A program made the position numbers and the translations under genes. 33,336 nt of DNA from Candidatus Sumerlaeaceae bacterium (GTDB taxonomy: Bacteria > Sumerlaeota > Sumerlaeia > Sumerlaeales > Sumerlaeaceae), in contig JAOAAY010000038.1 of assembly GCA_026418615.1 (NCBI GenBank), positions 1 to 33,336 on the forward strand. Reading direction: 5' to 3'. The notes beneath the pieces were generated by a model. It was not told the DNA's origin, did not search any database, and was given only the letters and a program-made list of their open reading frames with translations. This document shows positions 15,752 to 24,771 of this stretch, in pieces; within the stretch, counting starts at the first letter, position 1; every line of letters begins with the position of its first letter.

Positions 15752-18700
15752 GTGTTTTCCGTTTCAAACCCTCATCGTCCTTGGGGCGTGTCGGCCCTGA
15801 CCGCATGTTTTGTCAGCCTGTGCCTGTTTCTGAATGCTACTGCTGGAGCCGTGACAATCACTGTCAACACAACGGATGACACCTTGGCCAACGATGGTTT
15901 TGTGTCGCTGCGCGAGGCAATCCAGGCTGCCAATACGGATGCACCGGCTTTTGATGCACCTGCCGGGTCGGGATACGATGTCATCGTCATCTCGCCCGCC
16001 TTGGTAAGCGGCGGTCCGGCCACGACGGTGCTGACTCTCGGGCAGTTGACCATTAACACCGAGATGAGCATTATAGGGCCCAACGAGACCGCCTTTAACA
16101 ACCCCTATGCCATCAGCGCCATTTCTGCTGGCCGGGTTTTCTCTGTTAATGAAACTTCGGCTACCATCTCCGGAATTACCGTTCGGGACGGGCACATCTC
16201 TACATTCAATATTTTAGGAGGTGGGATTTACCAGTTTCAAGGCAGACTGACACTCGCTGACTGCGTTATAACCTCGTGCGCAACACCGAATGGCTACGGC
16301 GGCGGTCTTGGAAATGTCGGCGGGACACAATTACTGATCCGCAGTGCAGTGACTAATAACTTTGCGAGGAATGGCGGAGGCCTTTATGCGAACTCTGGAG
16401 CGATTACCCGAATGGAAAACTCGTGGTTCTCAGATTGTGAAGCAACCGAGGGAGGCGGAGCCGTTCGACTGAGTGGCGGCTCAACGCTTCAGGCATCGGA
16501 CTCCATTTTCTACTATTGCTACGCCGAGTGGTATGGAGGCGCTCTGGATAATTTTTCCGGCGGAGAAACAACTCTGACACGGTGCGTTTTAAATGTTAAT
16601 TACAGCGGTCTTGTCGCTGGGGCATTCTACTCTAACGCCCCTCTGGTACTCGATGCTTGCACTTTTTCCGCCAATACTTCGGTGCTCCGTGGAGGTGCTA
16701 TTTCCCATGAGTTAGCCCCAGCACTGATAAAAGACTGCGTTTTTCTGTTCAACTCGAGTTTCAATGACTGGGGTGGCGCCATCTATTCTGTGTCAAGTCC
16801 AGTGAAGATAGTCAACAGTACCTTTTGTAACAATTCTTCGATACTCAACGGGGGGGCGATACATCACGCGGGCTCTGACCGTCTGCTGCTCGAAAACTGC
16901 ACCATAACGAGTAACACGGTGGACTCTGGCAATGCAGATGTCGGTGATGGCGGCGGCGTACACTCGGAAACCGGCAATGTATTTATTGCCAACACCATCA
17001 TCGCCGGCAACGCGGATGGCTCCGGTCAAAGGCCCGACATCAGCGGAGTTGTCCAGTCATTGGGATACAACCTGATTGGCAACATCAAACAGCAGACTTT
17101 CGCCTCGAACACAACAGGTGACCGTTACGGCGACCCCCTCAACACGACTACCCCGAATAGCGGCGCGCTGGAAAGTCCATCTCCCATCGATCCGCTACTG
17201 GCCGAAGTCGGCAATTACGGAGGATGGACATGGAGTTGCGAGCCCCTCCCCGCCAGCCCAGCAATTGATAATGGCAATCCGTTGACCACCGTAACAACCG
17301 ATCAACGCGGAGCCCCTCGCCCGTTCCCCGCCAACTATGACATCGGCGCCGTCGAGGTCGGAGGCGCCGTTGTCAATCAGTGCCAGACCTTCTCGTTCGA
17401 TGTCCTCACTCCGCCGGGGTCTCCGACCGGCTGGAGTTCGTTCGGGTTCAATTCCGCCCTCGGCTTTGCAGATTTCTCCACCACCGAACTCGCCGCACGG
17501 CTTTATGTCGCGCCGTCGCCGAATCGGTTCCGGATTGCGGGGATCATTTCGAATTTCAGCGAATGGCTACTCGCGGTGCCGTCCAATCAGGTTGTCCGCG
17601 GCACCTACCGTGTGTATGCCGCCGGTCAGCCCAATCCGACCGACTACAATCAAATCCCCAACTTGCGTTTGCGCCTGTCGAACCGGTTTGCTGTCAACGC
17701 GATGCTCGAGGTGTTCCACCACGACACCAACGAAGGCGACGCCGCCCAGCGCGCCCGGCTGGCCGAATTGCGACCCTCCCAAATTGCGGCAAGGCCGTCT
17801 GTTTACCGCGTGGATTACGACCCTATTGATGTGCCATATCTGGCAGCCAATTCCGCCACGGAAGGAGTCTTGCGCGGCGCCGAAGCCTACGCCATTCACC
17901 CGACGGATACCGGTTACATCGCCCTGACCGAGGCCTGTACGGCGGTGTACCCGTCCTCGCTGATTGCCCCTGAGTACAATCTTATGATGAATTACTCCAC
18001 TAGTCTCGTGGATGCCGGCGAACTTCGCGCTTTCTTCCCAGCGTCCGAGTTGAGCCTGCTCAGTCTCGCCCCCGGCGCGACTGAAGGCGAATTTGCCACC
18101 GTGGACCCCCTCGCCCCGTTGCCGACCTACGCCGAGAGCCGGTCTGGTATCACTTTGGCCTCGGCCGCAGTCCCCACAAACCGCATCGGCGTGGCTTCGC
18201 GCGAAATCAACATAGACGGATCCGCCACGGTGTCGTATGCAACCCGCCCCCGCGTCGAACCCCGCAAGGTGTATTCGATCCGATGGCACCTGACCAGCAC
18301 GCAGCAGGTCAACCGTCAGGCGCAAATCCGTTTGCGGGCCCGCACCATCAAGTTCGGCTGGAGTCAAAAACTCGAGATCGGCGGCGCTTGGGGCACAGGC
18401 GGCGGCGGACTCTATCCGCTCAACGCCAACAATTCGATCGCCCAGCAGACGCTGCCCGGCGTGGGCTGCTTGAATCCCGACAAGAGAAAACCCGGCGAGC
18501 CGGGCGGATGGTACACCCTCATCATGCACTCGCCCATGAACGCCGACATTCGCGGCGAGCCGCCGGGCACGCCGGTTTCCGCTGTCATGCCCAACATTTC
18601 CGCACAGCCGGGGAATTTTATCAACGCCCCCAGCCGGCGCGATATCTTCACGGGCATTGATCTTGTTGACACCCTCTCCGGCGGCGCCGGCCGATTCCTT

Positions 18701-18769
18701 GAAGCCGGCCAGGTCACAGCCGATGCCATCGAAATCCGCGAACATGTGTTGCTGACTGAGTACGACTAA
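15752..18769 (+). CDS. Secreted right-handed beta-helix protein with novel C-terminal domain (short paralogue)
   Basis: A 1005-residue exported protein. The GTG at 15752 has a GGAGG seven bases upstream and begins a signal peptide (residues 1-33, hydrophobic GVSALTACFVSLCLFLNATAGA). A CSLREA-type strand (DDTLANDGFVSLREAIQAAN) opens a right-handed parallel beta-helix (about 34-450). This ends in a choice-of-anchor-Q-type module containing GDRYGDPLNTTTPNSGALES and YDIGAVEV near residue 537. Residues 538-1005 form a separate domain that recurs at the end of the next gene. It lacks a C-terminal aromatic residue, PEP-CTERM or transmembrane anchor, so it is not an obvious autotransporter barrel. 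The helix-coding part is noticeably AT-richer than the tail. Function is unknown: adhesion, polysaccharide binding or surface-layer structure are possible. Confidence 0.85.
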   Translation: MFSVSNPHRPWGVSALTACFVSLCLFLNATAGAVTITVNTTDDTLANDGFVSLREAIQAANTDAPAFDAPAGSGYDVIVISPALVSGGPATTVLTLGQLTINTEMSIIGPNETAFNNPYAISAISAGRVFSVNETSATISGITVRDGHISTFNILGGGIYQFQGRLTLADCVITSCATPNGYGGGLGNVGGTQLLIRSAVTNNFARNGGGLYANSGAITRMENSWFSDCEATEGGGAVRLSGGSTLQASDSIFYYCYAEWYGGALDNFSGGETTLTRCVLNVNYSGLVAGAFYSNAPLVLDACTFSANTSVLRGGAISHELAPALIKDCVFLFNSSFNDWGGAIYSVSSPVKIVNSTFCNNSSILNGGAIHHAGSDRLLLENCTITSNTVDSGNADVGDGGGVHSETGNVFIANTIIAGNADGSGQRPDISGVVQSLGYNLIGNIKQQTFASNTTGDRYGDPLNTTTPNSGALESPSPIDPLLAEVGNYGGWTWSCEPLPASPAIDNGNPLTTVTTDQRGAPRPFPANYDIGAVEVGGAVVNQCQTFSFDVLTPPGSPTGWSSFGFNSALGFADFSTTELAARLYVAPSPNRFRIAGIISNFSEWLLAVPSNQVVRGTYRVYAAGQPNPTDYNQIPNLRLRLSNRFAVNAMLEVFHHDTNEGDAAQRARLAELRPSQIAARPSVYRVDYDPIDVPYLAANSATEGVLRGAEAYAIHPTDTGYIALTEACTAVYPSSLIAPEYNLMMNYSTSLVDAGELRAFFPASELSLLSLAPGATEGEFATVDPLAPLPTYAESRSGITLASAAVPTNRIGVASREINIDGSATVSYATRPRVEPRKVYSIRWHLTSTQQVNRQAQIRLRARTIKFGWSQKLEIGGAWGTGGGGLYPLNANNSIAQQTLPGVGCLNPDKRKPGEPGGWYTLIMHSPMNADIRGEPPGTPVSAVMPNISAQPGNFINAPSRRDIFTGIDLVDTLSGGAGRFLEAGQVTADAIEIREHVLLTEYD
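16080..16960 (+). other. Low-GC beta-helix segment
   Basis: Within the first beta-helix gene this stretch has far more A/T at third positions (for example around 16201-16240 and 16560-16680) than the rest of the gene or its neighbours, while remaining in frame. It covers the variable helical rungs. It suggests recent acquisition, recombination or relaxed codon selection in the passenger part only. Confidence 0.55.
17117..17176 (+). repeat. GDRYGDP module repeat, copy 1
   Basis: First of four copies of a 20-residue motif (GDRYGDPLNTTTPNSGALES here) that closes each beta-helix module in the two adjacent genes. Copies in the second gene are at 20120, 21296 and 22943. Conservation is seen at both protein and DNA level. 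Confidence 0.8.
17365..18766 (+). repeat. Shared C-terminal domain, copy 1
   Basis: Codes for about 468 residues repeated at 23187-24592. Shared stretches include SGFNSAL/FGFNSAL, FRIAGxxSNFSEWL, MLEVFHHDxNEGDA, the identical RWHLTSTQQVNRQAQIRLRA, LYPLNANNSIAQQ and LPGVGC. Three Cys positions (QCQ, TEAC, GVGC) are invariant. I do not recognise the domain. Confidence 0.85.
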
Positions 18770-18823
18770 ACCAGACTCCCGTGCAGCCATGTGCCGCCGT
18801 TGAGATGAGCATCATCATCCCGC

Positions 18824-18851
18824 TTGACACCGCCACCCGCCGGATTATACT
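18824..18851 (+). promoter_or_regulatory. Near-consensus sigma-70 promoter of the giant beta-helix gene
   Basis: A perfect TTGACA (18824-18829), a 16-base spacer and TATACT (18846-18851) lie about 54 bases before the start codon. This is the best housekeeping promoter in the window, so the second gene is transcribed independently of the first. Confidence 0.75.
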
Positions 18852-18858
18852 AGACCAT

Positions 18859-18870
18859 TCTGGTACCAGA
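18859..18870. promoter_or_regulatory. 12-bp palindrome at the expected transcription start
   Basis: The perfect palindrome TCTGGTACCAGA begins seven bases after the -10 hexamer, overlapping the predicted +1. It is well placed for a repressor operator. A neighbouring ACCA-N3-TGGT overlaps it. Confidence 0.5.
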
Positions 18871-18904
18871 CCAGCGCTAACCATTGGGGCGGGAGATAGG
18901 CATC

Positions 18905-21900
18905 ATGCGGGGCGTCAGGGCGAGCCGGTCATGGCTCTTCGTCATAGGGATTTTTCCGGTACGAGTTTGGGCAGCGACTCTAACGGTGACGACGCCAGCC
19001 GATTCGGTCGTCGTGGACGGCCAAATCTCGCTGCGCGAGGCCGTGACGGCGGCCAGCACAAATCTCCCGTCGGGTGACGCACCGGCGGGATCGCCGGGCT
19101 ACGATGTCATTCGTTTTGCCCCGTCGCTGACAGCAGGCGGGCCCGTGACCATCACACTGGTTGGCCCAGGATTGGTCGTATCGGATGAGACCGAGATTAT
19201 CGGTCCGGGGCGCAGTCGCCTTGCGATTAGCGGCAACAACACCGTGCGGCCATTCCAAGTGACATCATTCACCTCGGCCTCACTGGGTGGCCTGACGATT
19301 CGTGACGGCATGACCCCTCCCCTGCATAGCGGGGGCGGCATCCTTGGCGAAAGCGATTCGCTGCTGACACTTCGCGACTGTCGCCTGACGAGCAACACGG
19401 CCCGGCGGGGCGGGGGCGGCATTTCTGCGCAAACCCGCGCCGTCTTGACGCTGACAGACTGCCAGGTGGACGGAAACCTCGGCGAGGAAAGCGGGGGCGG
19501 CGTCGAGTTTTTCGGCTCCGCCTCCGGATCCCTAATCCGCTGTGTCATCCAAAACAACCGCACGGGCACCCTCAGCAGCGCCATTGGTGGCGGCGTAACC
19601 TGGTTGGTTACACCCACAGGATTGATGACGGACTGCGTAGTGGCCGATAATCGAGTTCCCAACTCGGCAGGCGGCGGGATGTTCGCTCGCAATTCTCATG
19701 TGATGGTCGAGCGCACCACTTTCTCGGGCAACCGCGCGGGGCAACTCCCCGGTGGCCTCGGTGATGGCGGAGGGCTGTTTGCGGACAACACGACCACTAT
19801 CTCCCTGATCAACTGCACGATTTCCGGCAATTCGGCCGATGACAGTGGCGGGGGTATTGCTTGGCAGGCCTTGGCCGGATCGCTGCTGAAACTCGAAAAC
19901 TGCACCTTGGCCAACAACACTGCAGATTCAGATGCCAACGGCGCAGGCACCGGCGGAGGTATCCATCGCACCGGGGGCACGGTGCTCCTCACAAATACGA
20001 TTGTCGCAGGCAATACCGACCGCACCACCCTGCGGCCAGACATCTCCGGCACGATCACCTCGCTCGGCTACAATCTGATCGGCTCCCTCGGAACACAGGC
20101 CTTTGGCAGCAATACAGCGGGCGACCGGTACGGTGATCCGGGCAATACCACGACCCCAAATTCCGGTGCCATCGAGAGCGCCACAACCATTAGCGCGGTC
20201 TTGGGGGCGCTGGCCCATAACGGAGGCTACGGGTTCACCCACCTGCCGGGTATGGGCAGTCCAGCATTGAACAATGCGAATCCCGCAACCACTGAGACAG
20301 TTGATCAGCGCGGGGTGTCGCGTCCGTCCGGCGCGGGTTACGACATCGGATCCGTAGAGGTGGGCGGGTGTGCCGCCAACCCTGTCGTGACAACAACAGC
20401 CGACAGCGGTGGCGGTTCGCTGCGCGACGCCATCGCCTTGGCTTGCCCGGGCGCCGTCATCACTTTTTTGCCCAGCCTGACAGAGTTTGGATCGACAACA
20501 ATAACTTTGACTTCCGGCGAACTGTTGGTGAACAAAAGGCTGACGATCGAAGGGCCGGGACGCGATCTGATAAGTGTCAGCGGCAATGGCGCCAGTCGCG
20601 TCATGAGCGTGACCAGCGGCCCGGTCACGCTCAAGTCGCTGACCTTTCGAGACGGATTCCTCACGGGCGGCGCCGACGGGGCTGGCCTGTGGGTGGCAAC
20701 CGGGACATCGGTTGTCATCGAAAAATGTGCAATCACCGACTGCGTAGCCACGGGGAGCCTAGGTGCGGTTGGTGGCGGTCTGTTTGTCGACGGCACGGGC
20801 ACGGGGGTCACCCTGGTGGAGTGTTATGTGGGTCGCAACAAGGCCTCCGGTGTCGGGGGCGGAATGGCTTTTGCCTTCAACACGGCGGGGCTGATTAGCA
20901 GCACGACTTTACACGATAATCTGGCCGAACGGCCAGTTACATTCGGCGGCGGTGGCCTGTATGTCGAGGGTGCCACGGTGAGCATTCGCAACTCGACACT
21001 GTCGGGCAACAGGGCCTTTGAAAACGGCGGGGCCATCATGACCAACTCGGCCTCGACCTTGGTCTCCTTGGAGAATGCCACACTGACAGCCAACCGGTGC
21101 GACATTGATGGCATCAACGCCGGACAAGGCGGCGGAATCCATCGCGCTAACGGGACCGTGTTGATGGCCAACACCATCGTGGCCGGCAATGTGGACTTCG
21201 GCAATCAAGCCCCTGATATCTCCGGAGCGATCACCTCCCTCGGATACAATCTCGTGGGCCATGTCGGAGTCACCAACTTCAGCAGCAACCGCGCAGGCGA
21301 TCGCTACGGCGATCCTTACAATACCACAACTCCCAACGCGGGAGCCATTGAAAGCGCCACCGCCATTGATCCGCGACTCGGACCACTCGCTTCCATCGGA
21401 GGCCCGGCACTGATCCATGTTCCCATGGCCGCCAGCCCGGCTGTGGACAATGCCGCTCCTGCAACGACCGCCACCATGGATCAGCGGCGGGTGAGTCGCC
21501 CGCAGGGCGTGAGGGCCGACATCGGATCGGTCGAATTCCGCCCTTCGATCCTTCAATGGTCGGTGGACTCCCGGTTCTACCCCAACGGCGGGACCTTCGA
21601 CTTCGGCCCCTGTCTTGTGGGCCAACCGGTGCAGAAAACAGTGGTCGTGACCAATGTCGGCGACGAAGTCGTAACTCCGACCGGCCTGACCATCGGCGGG
21701 TTGCCGGAGTTTACGGTTCCGCAAAACTCTTGGTTTCCGGGGCTGTTGCAGCCGGATCAGTCCGTGCAGCAGGGCATGACTTTCACGCCGTCGAGCCGTG
21801 CCTCGTTCAGCGGACTCCTTCGATTTGCATACGAAAACTCGTCGTTTACCCTCAATCTTGCGGGGCGGGGGTGCCAGCCCGCCATGGTGGTAACAAACCT

Positions 21901-24595
21901 CAACGACGCGGGCGCGGGTTCGTTGCGGCAGGCGGTGCAGGAGGTGTGTTCGGAAGGCACGATCTCTTTTGCACCGTCGCTCACGGCGGGCGGCCCGACC
22001 ACTCTGACCCTCACCAGCGGCGAAATTTCGATTCCGGCCAGTGTGACTATCGTCGGTCCGGGGCGCGACCGGCTCACAGTCAGTGGCGGCTCGCAGTCGC
22101 GCGTTTTCCGATACGACTCATCCACCAGCGTAACCATTCGCGATCTAACCCTGAGCCAAGGGGGCACTCCGGACCATGGCGGAGCCATTAGCGCTGGTGG
22201 ACCGCTCACCCTGATCGGCTGTCATATCCACGATTCTTGGGCAGGCCTTGACGGTGGGGGTGTTCGAGCGTTGAAAAATGTGTCCATCGTAGACAGCAAG
22301 TTCTCGTCTTGCTTCGCCGGCGACAGGGGAGGCGGCTTGGCTGTTTTCGGCTCAGCGAACACAGTCGTTCTCGACAGGGTTGTGTTTGATACCAACGAGG
22401 CTTCGACCTATGTCTATTCCAGTGGCGGCGGGGCTAACATACGCAATGTCGCGTCGGTACAGATGTTTGACTGCCAGTTCAATTCGAACTATGCCCGAGG
22501 GCCGGCGGGTGGCCTGTCGCTCGCGGATGTGGGTAATGCTCTCGTAGACCGCACGCTGTTCTGGATGAACCAATCTTACGGAGGCGAAGGCGGCGGCGGG
22601 CTTTACAGCGAGGATTCATCGGTTTTGGTGCGAAACTGCACTTTCGCCTCGAACCGCTCACGCACCGATGGCGGCGGCCTTTTCTCGGGCGGGGCGACGG
22701 GTCGCGTCACGGTCGAGAATTGCACCTTATGGGATAACCAATGCAACGCCGATGGCGTTGGCTCCGATGACGGCGGTGGGGTGATGCAGAACGGGAGCAA
22801 TCAACTCTGGCTGGCCAACACGATAGTGGCCGGCAACCAGGATCCGGATGGGAACCGTCCGGACATCGCAGGAATCGTCCGCTCCTCAGGATATAACCTC
22901 ATCGGAACGGTGGGGACCCAGCCTTTCATTTTCAATACGACCGGCGACCGCTACGGCGACCCGTTTAACACAACGACGCCGAACCCCGGCGCTTTTGAGA
23001 GCGCTTCGGTCATCAATGCGCAAGTTGGCCCCTTGAACTATTACGGCGGGCCGACTCCGACACTCAATTTGTTGGCCAACAGCCTGGCGCTCAATCGGGG
23101 CGATCCCGCCACAACGGTCACGGTGGATCAGCGGGGCGTGGCTCGGCCTATTCAAAATGGTTTTGATATCGGCGCCGTAGAACGCGCGACCTATGTTAAC
23201 CACCAGTGCCAGAATTTTACCACCAACCAATTGACAGCGCCCGGGTCGAGCACCGGTTGGAGTTCATCCGGCTTCAACTCGGCGCTCGCATTCGTGGACT
23301 ATTCCCTCACTGAGACAGCCATCCGGCTTTATGTGGCCCCGTCGGCGGACCGCTTCCGCATTGCCGGAGTGCTGTCCAACTTCAGCGAGTGGCTCCCTTA
23401 TACGAATATCGGACCCGGCAACATCGTGCGCGGGAAGTTCTACCTGTTTGCCGGGGGCCAGCCAAATCCCTCGGACCGCAACCAGATCCCCAACCTGCGC
23501 ATGCGCCTGTCTTGCCGTTTTGCGGTCAATTCCATGCTGGAGGTCTTCCACCACGACCCAAACGAGGGCGACGCAGGGCAGATAAGGCGATACTCCGAAA
23601 TGCGCCCGACCACATGGGAATTCAGCCCCTCGCTCTACCGGGTGGATTTTGATGTCATTGATGTCCCCTACCTACAGGCCAACGCCGCGGGAGAGGGCGT
23701 GCTGCGCGGCGTCGAGGCTTACGCCATCTACCCGAGTGATCAGGGTTACCTCGCGTTGACAGAAGCGTGCATCGGAACCTACCCGGCGCCCCTCGTCACC
23801 CCCCTCAGCCCGCTCAGCCGCCGCTACGAGACAGCGTCAGGGGGCGCGGGCAGCCTCGCCGCCTTCTACCCGGCCAGCGAAATCAACCTGTTCAATCTGA
23901 TCCCCGGCACCACTGAGGGTGCATTCGGCACGGTAGAGACGGTCGGCTCGCTCCCGACCTACTCGGAGGGCGCTGGCGGGATCACATTGGCCTCGCTGGC
24001 CGTGCCCACAAACCGAATCGGCGTGGCCGCGCGCGAGATCAACATTGACGGCTCGGCCTCGGCTAATCTGCAGACCCGGCCCCGTGTCAGTGCCGACACC
24101 CAGTACTCCATCCGGTGGCACCTGACCAGCACCCAGCAAGTGAACCGGCAGGCGCAGATCAGGCTGCGTGCGCGAACTAACAAGTTCGGGTGGAGTCAAA
24201 AGTTTGAGATCGGCGGCGCATGGGGCACTGGCGGCGGGCTGTACCCGCTCAATGCCAACAACTCGATTGCGCAACAGTCGCTGCCGGGCGTGGGGTGCCA
24301 AAATCCTGACCAGCGCACGCCGGGCGAGCCGGGCGGGTGGTACCACATGATTATGCACACGCCCCTCAGCAGCGACATCCGCGCTGAGCACCCGCCGGGC
24401 ACGCCCATCACCACGACCATGCCGCATCTCTCCTCACAGCCCGGACCGGGCGTCAACTCCGCCAGCAGGCGCGACCTGTTCCTCGGCCTGGATCTGGTGG
24501 ACACGATCAGCGGCGGCAACGGCCGCTTCCTCGAAGCCGGGCATGTGACCTTGGACGCGACCGAGATCCGGTGGCAGGCTCTGGTAGACGACTGA
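18905..24595 (+). CDS. Giant secreted triple beta-helix protein with novel C-terminal domain (long paralogue)
   Basis: An 1896-residue exported protein. The ATG at 18905 has GGGAG nine bases upstream and starts a signal peptide (MRGVRASRSWLFVIGIFPVR, cleavage near VWA). Three beta-helix modules follow (about 24-487, 488-879 and 993-1426). Each opens with an SLREA/SLRDA/SLRQA strand and closes with a GDRYGDPxNTTTPN motif, then DQRGVxRP and DIGSVE/DIGAVE. Between modules two and three is an ASPM/SPD-2/Hydin-like immunoglobulin-type domain (880-992: FDFGPCLVGQPVQKTVVVTN). Residues 1428-1896 repeat the C-terminal domain of the previous gene. The stop is followed by a 176-base gap. It looks like a tandem paralogue that grew by module duplication. 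Cell-surface or secreted function is inferred; no anchor or secretion signal beyond the signal peptide is visible. Confidence 0.87.
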   Translation: MRGVRASRSWLFVIGIFPVRVWAATLTVTTPADSVVVDGQISLREAVTAASTNLPSGDAPAGSPGYDVIRFAPSLTAGGPVTITLVGPGLVVSDETEIIGPGRSRLAISGNNTVRPFQVTSFTSASLGGLTIRDGMTPPLHSGGGILGESDSLLTLRDCRLTSNTARRGGGGISAQTRAVLTLTDCQVDGNLGEESGGGVEFFGSASGSLIRCVIQNNRTGTLSSAIGGGVTWLVTPTGLMTDCVVADNRVPNSAGGGMFARNSHVMVERTTFSGNRAGQLPGGLGDGGGLFADNTTTISLINCTISGNSADDSGGGIAWQALAGSLLKLENCTLANNTADSDANGAGTGGGIHRTGGTVLLTNTIVAGNTDRTTLRPDISGTITSLGYNLIGSLGTQAFGSNTAGDRYGDPGNTTTPNSGAIESATTISAVLGALAHNGGYGFTHLPGMGSPALNNANPATTETVDQRGVSRPSGAGYDIGSVEVGGCAANPVVTTTADSGGGSLRDAIALACPGAVITFLPSLTEFGSTTITLTSGELLVNKRLTIEGPGRDLISVSGNGASRVMSVTSGPVTLKSLTFRDGFLTGGADGAGLWVATGTSVVIEKCAITDCVATGSLGAVGGGLFVDGTGTGVTLVECYVGRNKASGVGGGMAFAFNTAGLISSTTLHDNLAERPVTFGGGGLYVEGATVSIRNSTLSGNRAFENGGAIMTNSASTLVSLENATLTANRCDIDGINAGQGGGIHRANGTVLMANTIVAGNVDFGNQAPDISGAITSLGYNLVGHVGVTNFSSNRAGDRYGDPYNTTTPNAGAIESATAIDPRLGPLASIGGPALIHVPMAASPAVDNAAPATTATMDQRRVSRPQGVRADIGSVEFRPSILQWSVDSRFYPNGGTFDFGPCLVGQPVQKTVVVTNVGDEVVTPTGLTIGGLPEFTVPQNSWFPGLLQPDQSVQQGMTFTPSSRASFSGLLRFAYENSSFTLNLAGRGCQPAMVVTNLNDAGAGSLRQAVQEVCSEGTISFAPSLTAGGPTTLTLTSGEISIPASVTIVGPGRDRLTVSGGSQSRVFRYDSSTSVTIRDLTLSQGGTPDHGGAISAGGPLTLIGCHIHDSWAGLDGGGVRALKNVSIVDSKFSSCFAGDRGGGLAVFGSANTVVLDRVVFDTNEASTYVYSSGGGANIRNVASVQMFDCQFNSNYARGPAGGLSLADVGNALVDRTLFWMNQSYGGEGGGGLYSEDSSVLVRNCTFASNRSRTDGGGLFSGGATGRVTVENCTLWDNQCNADGVGSDDGGGVMQNGSNQLWLANTIVAGNQDPDGNRPDIAGIVRSSGYNLIGTVGTQPFIFNTTGDRYGDPFNTTTPNPGAFESASVINAQVGPLNYYGGPTPTLNLLANSLALNRGDPATTVTVDQRGVARPIQNGFDIGAVERATYVNHQCQNFTTNQLTAPGSSTGWSSSGFNSALAFVDYSLTETAIRLYVAPSADRFRIAGVLSNFSEWLPYTNIGPGNIVRGKFYLFAGGQPNPSDRNQIPNLRMRLSCRFAVNSMLEVFHHDPNEGDAGQIRRYSEMRPTTWEFSPSLYRVDFDVIDVPYLQANAAGEGVLRGVEAYAIYPSDQGYLALTEACIGTYPAPLVTPLSPLSRRYETASGGAGSLAAFYPASEINLFNLIPGTTEGAFGTVETVGSLPTYSEGAGGITLASLAVPTNRIGVAAREINIDGSASANLQTRPRVSADTQYSIRWHLTSTQQVNRQAQIRLRARTNKFGWSQKFEIGGAWGTGGGLYPLNANNSIAQQSLPGVGCQNPDQRTPGEPGGWYHMIMHTPLSSDIRAEHPPGTPITTTMPHLSSQPGPGVNSASRRDLFLGLDLVDTISGGNGRFLEAGHVTLDATEIRWQALVDD
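20120..20179 (+). repeat. GDRYGDP module repeat, copy 2
   Basis: Reads GDRYGDPGNTTTPNSGAIES and ends module one of the giant protein. It differs from copy 1 at only two residues, which supports module duplication between the two genes. Confidence 0.8.
21296..21355 (+). repeat. GDRYGDP module repeat, copy 3
   Basis: Reads GDRYGDPYNTTTPNAGAIES and ends module two of the giant protein, just before the immunoglobulin-like insert. Confidence 0.8.
22943..23002 (+). repeat. GDRYGDP module repeat, copy 4
   Basis: Reads GDRYGDPFNTTTPNPGAFES and ends module three of the giant protein, immediately before the shared C-terminal domain. Confidence 0.8.
23187..24592 (+). repeat. Shared C-terminal domain, copy 2
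   Basis: Second copy of the domain at 17365-18766, of the same length to within a few residues and collinear throughout. It begins at the conserved N-x-QC-Q motif and ends with GRFLEAGHVTLDATEIRW. One additional Cys (LSCRFAVN) is found only here. Confidence 0.85.
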
Positions 24596-24705
24596 GCGCG
24601 AGATCCCCCGGGGAATCCGGTCAGTCAGTGATGATCGCGGCCCTTGCGCCACCCCTGCGCAGACGGCGGGCCGCCCCCTTGCGCGCACTGCAGCCCAAAC
24701 ACAAC

Positions 24706-24735
24706 GGGCCGGCGGCCTTGACGGCCCGCCGGCCC
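24706..24735 (-). terminator. Terminator of the amt-glnK operon
   Basis: A 12-bp GC stem with one bulged base (24706-24717 with 24723-24735) and a TTGAC loop lies 36 bases beyond the glnK stop. Read on the minus strand it is followed by the T-rich GTTGTGTTTGG. It may also stop plus-strand transcription from the beta-helix gene, though no T-run follows on that side. Confidence 0.6.
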
Positions 24736-24771
24736 GGCTACATCCACATCCTTAAGGTTTGAGCGCCCGTC

